A stretch of 64,000 nucleotides of DNA, taken from assembly GCA_944321345.1 (NCBI GenBank), contig CALUKY010000006.1, forward strand, positions 46,606 to 110,605, written 5' to 3'. Shown piece by piece: positions 43,070 to 51,900 of the stretch. The number at the start of each line of letters is the position of its first letter. The first letter of the stretch is position 1. The notes beneath the pieces are model-generated. The model was not told the origin of the DNA. It saw nothing but the letters and a program-made list of their open reading frames with translations, and ran no database searches. A program made the translations under genes and the position numbers. Source of the DNA: an uncultured Paraprevotella sp. Lineage in GTDB: Bacteria; Bacteroidota; Bacteroidia; Bacteroidales; Bacteroidaceae.

Positions 43070-45574
43070 ATGAAACAGACTTATTATAGCCAGAAGGCAC
43101 TGAACCGGGCCCGTGACCTGGCGGAATCGATGCGCCATGAATATATCACGCCGGAACATCTCTTGGGAGGCATGCTGGTGCAGCAGGGCTTTATGATGGC
43201 ACTGGATTATGTAGGAGGCGATGCCGAAGAACTGTCGATAGCTCTGTATGATTACCTGGACCACGAAATGGAACCGGTACCGGAGGGAATGGACTATGAA
43301 CTGGAAGTTTCCGTTCAGACCACCCAGCTGATCCAGATGGCCTGTCTCATGGCCGAGCATGCCGATCAGGACACCATAGACATACCGCATCTGGTACAGG
43401 GACTCCTGGCGCTCGAGGATTCGCAGGCCAATTATCTGCTGCAACGATGCATCAACGGACAGAAAACGGAATTCCTCAGCGAACTGGTTACGGAATATGC
43501 GGCCATCAAGGATCTGAAAGTGCCGGATGCCGCACCAGAAGCCGATTATCCGGACGAGGAAACACCCGAAGCGGAGCCATGGCGCCGCATGGTGGTGTGC
43601 CTGAACGACCTGGTGGAGCAGCACAATCCGCTCATCGGCCGTGAAGAGGAAATGGAGCGCACCATCCGGGTACTCTGCCGTAAGGACAAGAACAACCCGC
43701 TGCACGTGGGCGAACCGGGTGTGGGAAAGACTGCCCTGGCCTATGGACTGGCTGCCCGCATCGAAAGCGGACAGGTGCCGGAACGCCTCATCGGAAACCG
43801 GATTTACGAACTGGATCTGGGAGGTATGGTGGCCGGAACCCAGTATCGTGGTGAATTTGAGAAACGGTTGAAGAACGTGATGGAGGGACTTCGTAAAGAG
43901 GGAAATGCCATTGTGTATATCGACGAATTTCATAATCTGGTGGGCGCGGGCAGCTCGAACGAGGGATCGCTTGATGCGTCCAACCTGTTGAAACCGTATA
44001 TGGAAACAGGAGAAATCCGTTTCATGGGGGCTACCACTTACGAGGAATATAACCGCTACCTGGCCAAGAGCAAGGGACTGATGCGCCGTTTCCAACAGAT
44101 TGACATTGCCGAACCGAGCGTGGAAGAGGCTACGGCCATTGTAGAGGGACTGAAGAAACGGTATGAGGAATTCCATGGAGTGACGTACGACGAGGGCGTT
44201 GTGGCTTATGCCGTGCAGACCAGTGCCCGCTTTATCAACGACCGCTTCCTGCCGGACAAAGCCATTGACCTGATAGACGAGGCGGGTGCTTACCGCGAAA
44301 TGCATCCGGCTGCAGACGGTTCACGACTCGTAGACCGGGATCTGGTTCAGGAGATTCTGGCACGGATCTGCAAGGTGGACAATCTGACGGTGCAGGAAGA
44401 AGGAGCCGAGGAGCTGATGCATCTGCCGGAGCGGATGGCGCAGCGCATCTTCGGACAACAGGAGGCAGTGCAGGCAGTGGCCGAGGCCGTACAGCTGGCC
44501 AAAGCAGGACTGACCGACGAGAACAAACCGATTGCGAGTCTGCTTTTCGTGGGACCGACCGGTGTGGGTAAAACGGAGGTGGCCCGGGTACTGGCCGACG
44601 AACTGCATCTGCCGCTCGTGCGCTTCGATATGAGTGAATATACGGAAAAGCATACCGTGGCCAAACTGATCGGTTCGCCGGCGGGATATGTGGGCTACGA
44701 CGACGGCGGACTGCTCACCGACGCCATCCGCAAAACGCCGAACTGTGTGCTGCTGCTCGACGAGATCGAGAAGGCGCATCCGGACATCTTCAACATTCTG
44801 TTGCAGGTGATGGACTATGCCGTGCTGACGGACAACAAGGGACGGAAGTCGGACTGCCGCCATCTGATTCTGCTCATGACTTCGAATGCCGGTGCTCAGT
44901 ATGCGCATCAGGCTTCGGTAGGTTTCGGACGCGCAGTCGAAGCGGGCGAAGCGATGATGAAACAGGTGAAACGGACCTTCAAGCCGGAGTTCCTGAACCG
45001 TCTGTCGGGCACCATCATCTTCCATGATATGAACGAAGAGATGGCGCACTGCATCCTGAACAAGAAACTAGGTGAGCTGAACAGCAAGCTGACAGGCAAA
45101 GGTGTGGAGATGACCGTAACTGATACCGCACACGGCTGGCTCCTGTCGCAGAGCATGACGCGAGAATATGGAGCACGTGAGATGGACCGTGTCATCGGTC
45201 GTCACCTCAAACCGCTGCTCATGCGGGCCCTGATTGGCAGAAAACTGAAAGCCGGAAACACGGCGGTCATAGAACTGACCGAAGGAACCTTGCAACTTTC
45301 AGTTAAGGAGCCGCAACCGGAAAAAGAAAAGAAGCAGCGTAAAGCGAAAGCAACGGCAACAGAAGAAACGCCGCAGCTCGCCCAGCCAACAAAGGTACAG
45401 ACTTCCAAAAAGCAATCTCCGAATAAAGAGGAAACTCCGTTGCCCACCCGGACAACAGAAGCGCAAACCTCTTCAAAGAAGATGCCGTCTAAAGAAGAAA
45501 AAGCATCGCCTGACAAAAAGAAGAAAACGGCTTCCAAGCAAAAGAAACAAGACAAGAAATCCAAACAAGAATAA
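43070..45574 (+). CDS. clpA: ClpA AAA+ unfoldase with a long lysine-rich tail
   Basis: 834 residues from the ATG at 43070. N-domain with YITPEHLLGGML; first AAA module with Walker A GEPGVGKT (214-221); second with GPTGVGKT. The VGFG loop before MKQVKRTFKPEFLNRL is in the ClpP-docking position. After the normal end (~746) is an 88-residue low-complexity tail rich in Lys, Glu, Thr and Ser, ending KKQDKKSKQE. E. coli ClpA lacks such a tail. Function: unfolds proteins for ClpP, including ClpS-delivered N-degrons. Confidence 0.94.
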   Translation: MKQTYYSQKALNRARDLAESMRHEYITPEHLLGGMLVQQGFMMALDYVGGDAEELSIALYDYLDHEMEPVPEGMDYELEVSVQTTQLIQMACLMAEHADQDTIDIPHLVQGLLALEDSQANYLLQRCINGQKTEFLSELVTEYAAIKDLKVPDAAPEADYPDEETPEAEPWRRMVVCLNDLVEQHNPLIGREEEMERTIRVLCRKDKNNPLHVGEPGVGKTALAYGLAARIESGQVPERLIGNRIYELDLGGMVAGTQYRGEFEKRLKNVMEGLRKEGNAIVYIDEFHNLVGAGSSNEGSLDASNLLKPYMETGEIRFMGATTYEEYNRYLAKSKGLMRRFQQIDIAEPSVEEATAIVEGLKKRYEEFHGVTYDEGVVAYAVQTSARFINDRFLPDKAIDLIDEAGAYREMHPAADGSRLVDRDLVQEILARICKVDNLTVQEEGAEELMHLPERMAQRIFGQQEAVQAVAEAVQLAKAGLTDENKPIASLLFVGPTGVGKTEVARVLADELHLPLVRFDMSEYTEKHTVAKLIGSPAGYVGYDDGGLLTDAIRKTPNCVLLLDEIEKAHPDIFNILLQVMDYAVLTDNKGRKSDCRHLILLMTSNAGAQYAHQASVGFGRAVEAGEAMMKQVKRTFKPEFLNRLSGTIIFHDMNEEMAHCILNKKLGELNSKLTGKGVEMTVTDTAHGWLLSQSMTREYGAREMDRVIGRHLKPLLMRALIGRKLKAGNTAVIELTEGTLQLSVKEPQPEKEKKQRKAKATATEETPQLAQPTKVQTSKKQSPNKEETPLPTRTTEAQTSSKKMPSKEEKASPDKKKKTASKQKKQDKKSKQE

Positions 45575-45579
45575 AAAAT

Positions 45580-46230
45580 ATGGTATTCCAACTGACTGAT
45601 GAAATCGGTTTCCCGGACCCGAAACTGGGTGATCCGGACGGACTGCTCGCCGTGGGCGGCGACCTCTCGGTGGACCGTCTGCTGCTGGCTTACTCCTACG
45701 GCATCTTCCCGTGGTATGCGTTTCGCGACGGGGTGATCCAATGGTGGTGCCCGATGGACCGCTTCGTGATCTTCCCGAGCGAGATTCATATCTCCCACTC
45801 CATGCGCAATCTGATGAATAAAGGTTGCTATCGGGTGAGCTTCAACGAGGCGTTTGAGGAGGTGATCCGTCACTGCGGCGAGCTGCGCATACAGGAAGAA
45901 GGAGCATGGCTCGGACCGGAAATAATGGAAGCCTACACCCGTCTGTTCGAACAGAATCTGGCGGCAAGCGTAGAAGTATGGGAAGGCAACCGTTTAGTTG
46001 GCGGTCTCTACGGGGTGTGCATCGGAAAATGTTTCTTTGGCGAGAGCATGTTCTCCCTGGTTCCGAGTGCTTCCAAACTGGCGCTCATCCGTCTGGCACA
46101 ATTTCTCGACAGTCACGGAGGCATACTAATCGACTGCCAGTTTGAAACGCCTCATCTGAAAACTATGGGCGGCAGACATATTTCCTACGAAGAGTATATG
46201 GCTCTGCTGAACAAAGACAACAACAAATAA
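45580..46230 (+). CDS. aat: Leucyl/phenylalanyl-tRNA-protein transferase
   Basis: A 216-residue Aat: PDGLLAVGGDLSVDRLLLAY, GIFPWYAF, WWCPMDRFVI, GGLYGVCIGKCFFGESMFS and IDCQFETPHLKTMGGRHIS are all family signatures. It adds Leu or Phe to proteins with N-terminal Lys or Arg, making them ClpS-ClpAP substrates. Encoded 5 nt after clpA; the three genes form a self-contained N-degron pathway operon. Confidence 0.96.
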   Translation: MVFQLTDEIGFPDPKLGDPDGLLAVGGDLSVDRLLLAYSYGIFPWYAFRDGVIQWWCPMDRFVIFPSEIHISHSMRNLMNKGCYRVSFNEAFEEVIRHCGELRIQEEGAWLGPEIMEAYTRLFEQNLAASVEVWEGNRLVGGLYGVCIGKCFFGESMFSLVPSASKLALIRLAQFLDSHGGILIDCQFETPHLKTMGGRHISYEEYMALLNKDNNK

Positions 46231-46260
46231 AATTCCGTCGGACATTAACTGTGCCTCAGT

Positions 46261-46350
46261 CCTCTGGGCAAAGGACTGGAATCCTCTGCCTGAAGGACTC
46301 TAATCCTTTGGGCAGAGGACACTAATCCTCCGGGCAAAGGATTTGAGTAT
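46261..46350. repeat. 22-bp-period tandem repeat array 2
   Basis: Four units at exact 22-bp steps: cores GGGCAAAG (46266), the diverged GCCTGAAG (46288), GGGCAGAG (46310) and GGGCAAAG (46332). Arms are built on AGGA/TCCT instead of the GTAC of array 1, but still pair: AAGGA/TCCTT in unit 2 and GAGGA/TCCTC in unit 3. It lies in the 279-bp gap between two gene ends. Confidence 0.85.
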
Positions 46351-46410
46351 CGGAAAATCAGAGTCACAGGAAAAAGAACATAGCTCCGATCATCGGAAAC
46401 AGACATTACA

Positions 46411-46462
46411 AACATAAGGCGGTTCCAGCCAGGAAATGATCCTGTTGGAACCGCCTTATGTT
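46411..46462. terminator. Strong hairpin between converging genes
   Basis: A 17-bp perfect inverted repeat (46411-46427 with 46446-46462) with an 18-nt loop, between the ends of aat (+) and the cotH gene (-). It may act as a bidirectional terminator, though the flanking T-run is short. Confidence 0.75.
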
Positions 46463-46509
46463 TTGACTGGTCAGAGTCTATGGCCAGTCCTCTCAGACAT
46501 ACGCTTCAC

Positions 46510-48828
46510 TTACCGCACGACAACCTTGTGTCCCTGTACCAGATAGACACCCGGAACATCCATGGCAATACGATTCACGCCAGCCTGTAAGGCTACGTTT
46601 CGCACACAAACTCCAGAAATATTATAAATAGACAGTGTCTGGCCTTCATGACTACGGATCAGGATATAACCGTCACCTCCAGTTACCGCCATTTCTTCCG
46701 TTTCATAAACAGAAGATACTCCGGTCGGAGTCGGATCATAATGATACTGCTTGTCCAAAAAAGCCACTCGTTCATCAATCCACTCTTTCAGATAATCCAA
46801 CTCAGAATCAAAATCCATATAGATTCCGTTACTTCCATTCCATCGGTCTATTTCACGGCTGTCTGCTCCACTGATCTGGAACAGATTTACATAACGTTCA
46901 AAACGATGGTAAAGGCTATCCGGATCAAAATAAACAGGACGCAGACTGGCATATCGGGCCGCAAGCTGTTCATTCCAGTTTTCATAATCATATTCCATCA
47001 GACGCTTATAGAGAGTGTGCTCACCATGTTCGTGCGCCCAAAGGTAGGAAATAAAATCTGAGGCTGCATAGTCTCGTGTAAAGTCACTACCGTCCCAACG
47101 ACGTCCCCAGGTTCCGTCCAGGTCCCAGGGCGACATACTCATCATTTTGGAGTCCTGAACATTATAGTGATGCAGGAACATATTTTTTCCATGATTATCT
47201 GTGGCCATCATCAATTCGATAAACAGATAATAATCCAAAAATACCGGAAGATCAAACTGTTCACCCACCTGTGCCATAAAAGTCATTCTGTTTCCTGCAG
47301 CAACCACATTGATGCCTTCAGCCAATGGTTCCCAGTCAATCGGTTCTCCATCCCCAAAATCAGGATACTGCATCTCCCAGTTATCCCACGTATCTCTATA
47401 GTTATCATAAGACGCAACAGGTTCCATAGGATAATACTTGCTATCCAGATCATGCCCCATCAACACGGAATATCCCCATTGTTCGGATTTATACAAAGCG
47501 CCACGGATAGTTGCAGGCTCCCATGCAACGTCACTCTCCTTGATCTTTTTCAGTTTGAGCTGTTTGCGGTCAAGCTTCTCGGTCATACAGTATAATCCGT
47601 TATACTTGCCGTTCAGGAAAGTCTCCACAAAGCGTCCGCGGGTACCGTTATGAGCTTCGGGTTCATCGACAAAATGATAGGGTGGCATGGAAAAATCATT
47701 CCATAAATCTGTTGATACGCGATTTCGCATACGGGCGGGATCAATAGCCATGGCATCGAGAATCCAGTTATTGTCTTCGCGCAAGCCAAAGAAACTGGCA
47801 TCCAAAGACTCCCCGGCCTCATCCGTAATCTTCACGGCATACGCCTTTTTATTCAATCCCGATGCTGTAGCGCCACGATAACGGAACTTAGCCTGATATA
47901 AGGCATCCTCTCCTTCGGTATCGGGGTCAGTAACCCGAATGGTACCCGGCACATACTCATATCTGTTAAAACCGGAACCCGTAAATTCAACAATCGGGAG
48001 GAAGGTAAAAGTAAGCTCTGCCTGAGCTACAATCTCTCCTGTCTGAAGGTTATTTACGGTAACCGGATAATGTGTTCCACTCTGAAAATTTTCAAAAAGA
48101 ACGGTTTCGGCCAAAGGCTTCTCCCCAATGCTCACCTCCATATTCTCGGAATCTTTCAGATAAGCCGTACAACTGACCTCATAATTCTGTTGTTTCATGT
48201 ACTTTTCTGAAACACTCTGAAGATAGCAGTTGCCTTCGGCATCAAACACGGCCCGTTTGCCGTTGATTACCAAAGAATCTACCAATTGGGTAATATTAAA
48301 CTTGCCTTCTTCTTCCTGATCCATCACCAGATTTCCAGACTCGTCATAAGCGCAAAAAAGTTCATTTTCGCCATAGGACGCATACTGCTGATAGGTTCCT
48401 ACTATATAGGAATCTTTACGGGCATCCAGCACATGAGAATTGTTTTCCACACTCCGGATCACATAATAACCGTTTTCATATTCGAAGGTCCACAAAGACG
48501 CATCACCCTGAATATCGGAAGTCAGATCCACATAGCGTTTGTAGTCTGTGCGTTCATTATCAAAAGTAAGATATTTCTGGGAACTGGCATTCTGTATGGT
48601 ATATTTTCCGTCAGACGTTTCTGTTACATACCAGTAGGCAGCCAGGGATTCTTCATCGTTCGTGTCATAAAAAACAGGGATACGCTGTCCTGAAACCTGA
48701 CCGTCTACGACACTTCCCTGCATCCAGTAAGCACACATCAAGCGGTATTTCTTACCCTGCTCAAAAAGTGGTTTTGCCCAACTGAAAGCGGGCAGCGCAA
48801 CTAGAAGGAATAAAAAAGTGCGTTTCAT
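46510..48828 (-). CDS. Secreted CotH-kinase family protein
   Basis: 772 residues with signal peptide MKRTFLFLLVALPAFSWA. The first ~190 residues form beta-trefoil-like or lectin-like repeats (YWYVTETSDGKYTIQNASSQ). The CotH domain covers ~290-650: FRYRGATASGLNKKAYAVKI, WILDAMAIDPARMRNRVSTD, MATDNHGKNMFLHHY and MSPWDLDGTWG with the acidic catalytic residues of CotH-type secreted kinases. The C-terminus (LSIYNISGVCVRNV, VPGVYLVQGHKVVVR) is a sorting-tail-like module. Same strand as the larger papain-like protein upstream. Target unknown. Confidence 0.85.
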   Translation of the reverse strand: MKRTFLFLLVALPAFSWAKPLFEQGKKYRLMCAYWMQGSVVDGQVSGQRIPVFYDTNDEESLAAYWYVTETSDGKYTIQNASSQKYLTFDNERTDYKRYVDLTSDIQGDASLWTFEYENGYYVIRSVENNSHVLDARKDSYIVGTYQQYASYGENELFCAYDESGNLVMDQEEEGKFNITQLVDSLVINGKRAVFDAEGNCYLQSVSEKYMKQQNYEVSCTAYLKDSENMEVSIGEKPLAETVLFENFQSGTHYPVTVNNLQTGEIVAQAELTFTFLPIVEFTGSGFNRYEYVPGTIRVTDPDTEGEDALYQAKFRYRGATASGLNKKAYAVKITDEAGESLDASFFGLREDNNWILDAMAIDPARMRNRVSTDLWNDFSMPPYHFVDEPEAHNGTRGRFVETFLNGKYNGLYCMTEKLDRKQLKLKKIKESDVAWEPATIRGALYKSEQWGYSVLMGHDLDSKYYPMEPVASYDNYRDTWDNWEMQYPDFGDGEPIDWEPLAEGINVVAAGNRMTFMAQVGEQFDLPVFLDYYLFIELMMATDNHGKNMFLHHYNVQDSKMMSMSPWDLDGTWGRRWDGSDFTRDYAASDFISYLWAHEHGEHTLYKRLMEYDYENWNEQLAARYASLRPVYFDPDSLYHRFERYVNLFQISGADSREIDRWNGSNGIYMDFDSELDYLKEWIDERVAFLDKQYHYDPTPTGVSSVYETEEMAVTGGDGYILIRSHEGQTLSIYNISGVCVRNVALQAGVNRIAMDVPGVYLVQGHKVVVR

Positions 48829-48934
48829 GTTTGTTCATTTTATGAAGATATAACATGCAAATCTAGTTTTTTTGTAAAACATTCGCAACTTTTACGGCTG
48901 TTTTTAGAAAAGATATACCCTGAAAAACAAAAAA

Positions 48935-48976
48935 GAATCGCATTCCGTATAGAAACATGGAATGCGATTCTTTTTT
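48935..48976 (-). terminator. Terminator of the papain-like protein gene
   Basis: A 12-bp perfect stem (48935-48946 with 48959-48970) flanked by six T in each direction. It separates the papain-like gene from the cotH gene, so the two are not a simple operon. Confidence 0.88.
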
Positions 48977-48994
48977 CACATAAATTACAGGAGA

Positions 48995-51900
48995 TCAATA
49001 TACCATCACTTTCTTTCCATTAACAATATAAATGCCTTTGGACAACGGAATACGCACGGTGCCCTGAATATCCCGATCAAAACAAGTCATACCGGAAACA
49101 GATACAACCCGCACGCGTTGCGGTTCGTCGGATGTAACCTCAAGAATACCGTTCCGCACAACAAAATTCAGCTTATGGTCCGCAACAGGACTTTCACATT
49201 TTTCCATGTCGGTTGTCGGGCTGCCATACTCTTCAAAGATCTTGCGGTGCAGATAGAAACGTCCTAAAGTAAGACAACTTTTTCCACTCATATTGGCGAG
49301 AATTCCCAAAGAAACCTCCTGTCCTTCTTCATGAACAATAAAGCCCAGTTCCATATTGGACAGTGGAGCGTAAGCCAAAGATTCATGAGCCAACTTCTCG
49401 GTATCAGGAAGTCCTTCGCCGGATGCAGCCACCAGATAGGAACCGTCCGCCGCAAACTCCCAATGCTTTTCGACTCCCAACAAATAATAACCCGTCGGCA
49501 AAGTCACAGTCTGATACAGTTTATGATTCTGAATGCTTTCCGAGAATCCGTCCCATAAAGTAGTCAGAGTCATGGCCGATTCCTTTCCTGCATCGACGTG
49601 GAAACCAGTAACGACCTCTGATGTACTTACTGTATTCTTCAGTTTCCATCCCGACTCTGGCGTACCCTGTTCCAATTCCAGGAAACGTGCGGAATTTGCC
49701 GTATTAACTGTGTTTTGGGTGCTTCGGAACGGTGCCACATAATTGGTGAGATATTCATCCGTACAGTCTACAAGCTTCAGGGTATTCAGGCAGAATATAC
49801 CTTTCGACGAACTCCATGCATCACCGGAAGGACCGAAATTCACACGCTTACCCACATTTCCGTTCGTAGTAGCATCCTGAACATCTCCAGAGTTCTGATT
49901 AAACTGATAATAGACACTCAGTCCGTCATGCTGCATGGCCGCCGGGATATCATCGATGAGGTTATTACCAAACTCCAGAATCTTGGCATCTGTCAGCGCA
50001 GAATTCCAGACTCTGAATTCATCAATAACCGCATTCATCGGGGCCTCTTCACCGCTAATGCAGAAAGGAGCCTGAGATCCGGCGTATTTAAATCCGGACA
50101 CACTGGTAGAAGTCACCCGTTGACCATCTTTATAAATGTATACACTACCCATCTTAAAGACCACCGCATAGTGATGCCACTGACCGGTAGTAACCAGTCC
50201 TACCGGAGAAGAAACGACTTCATTATTGACCGTTACCGACAAGGTTCCGTCGGCAGCTGTTTCTATCAGCACACCATTCTTATCATTTCCTATCCGATGA
50301 GCCCGGATTCCATTTCCTTTTGCATACATCCACCAGTCAATGGTAAAATTACGTGCATCGGAAGTAATCGGATCTTTTTGAAGCTGTACATATTCACGGC
50401 CACCGTTAAAATTCAATCCGTTCTTACCGTCGGCATTACAAACCACAATAGCGCGTTCCTGCTCCTGTACATTTCCGCCCTGTTCATTATAGGCTGTCAG
50501 ACGAACTTTATAAATACCCGGATACTTCATTTCTATAGCCCGATTCTGATCATGCACCAGAATATAATGCGCATCATTCTCAATCTCCCACTTCCAATAA
50601 ACAGGGTCATACAAGCTTTGGTCTTCCAGATTAACCTGCTCTCCCTTAATGACAATCTGCGGACTGATACTGAAATCAACCTCCGGAGCAACTTCAGAAA
50701 CATGCACCGTCTTGGTCAGGACACTGCTTTCTCCAGCCGCATTCGTCACCGTAAGAGTCACTTCATAATCGCCCGGTTCAGAATAAACGGCCAAGGCGTT
50801 GACTGTGTGTGCCGTTTCTTTCTGCGCTCCCGGCATGTTCCATGTATATTGGAAACCGGATCCATTCTCTGTTTCATTGATCAGGCTGACTCCTGTACCG
50901 GCAGCCACAACTTCCGAACTGAATTTGAAACGGGCTTCCGGAACCGGCTGCTCCAAAACCGTAATCGTTTTGGAAACTGTCTTCGTTCTTCCCAGAAAAT
51001 CTGATACCGTCAGGGATATGTTCTGTTCTCCGGATCTGGTAAGCAAAAATTCCGGATTTTCTACCTGCGCTGTATTTTCTGCCATATCGCCGATCTTCCA
51101 TTCTCTGGACACAATGCATCCGGTAGTAAGATCATTCAGTTGGATGATAGAACCCACATAATAAGGACCGTCTGAAAGCGTAAACTGAACAGAAGGATAT
51201 GGTTTCTGACGGAAGAAAGAAATATCTCCCAGCCTTTCCTGACTTCCTTTTAAGGTACGGATCGAATAATGTCCGGCAGCATCGGTAAGTTCCTCAGTTT
51301 CATCCATGCGGATGTCTGTCATAAGTCCGGTTTCTTCTTTCGGATTCTCCAGTTCTACATACATATAGGTACGTATCTGACTCTGGCTGCGAGGATAATT
51401 CCATAAACGGAAAACATCCAACTGGCCGTTCAGGCCATTAGCCGATTCGTCTCCTACTTTCAGTGTTCCAAAACCTCCTAATCCGGAATAAGCCGAAAAG
51501 ATGCTGCCTTCTTTCTTACCGTTAACATACGCAATCATCTCTCCCTTATTGATGACAACAGCTACATGGGCCCATTTTCCCGGTTGCAGACAACCCTTTC
51601 GTGTCGTTATACGGTTTCCGATATCCCAACCGACAACCAATTCTCCGGCAGACGTCGTATGCAACAGGAATTGTCCCCACCCCGGACCGATCTGCTGATT
51701 CCAGTCAGAAACAGTACTTGGTTTGATCCAGAACTCCATGGTAGCCTGATCCTGCCGTGTCGGCAACAGATCCACAATCTCAAAGCCGGAATTGTCAAAA
51801 GAACGCACATAGTTCCTTTCAGGCATCACACCAGTGAAGTCAACAGACTCTGCAACAATCCGGTTCGATAAGGCCGCCTCGTCATTTATCTGATATTGAG

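Noticed and set aside
42914-44305. 463-codon minus-strand frame inside clpA
   Set aside because: It is antisense to strongly conserved clpA and shows a His/Phe/Arg-rich composition without domains.
38231-46350. The 22-bp-period arrays read as CRISPR
   Set aside because: Repeats and gaps are far too short, the 'spacers' are themselves near-repeats, and no cas gene is present.
49715-51004. 429-codon plus-strand frame inside the papain-like gene
   Set aside because: Antisense to LamG/PKD domains that read convincingly; Ile/Arg/Thr-rich and without motifs.
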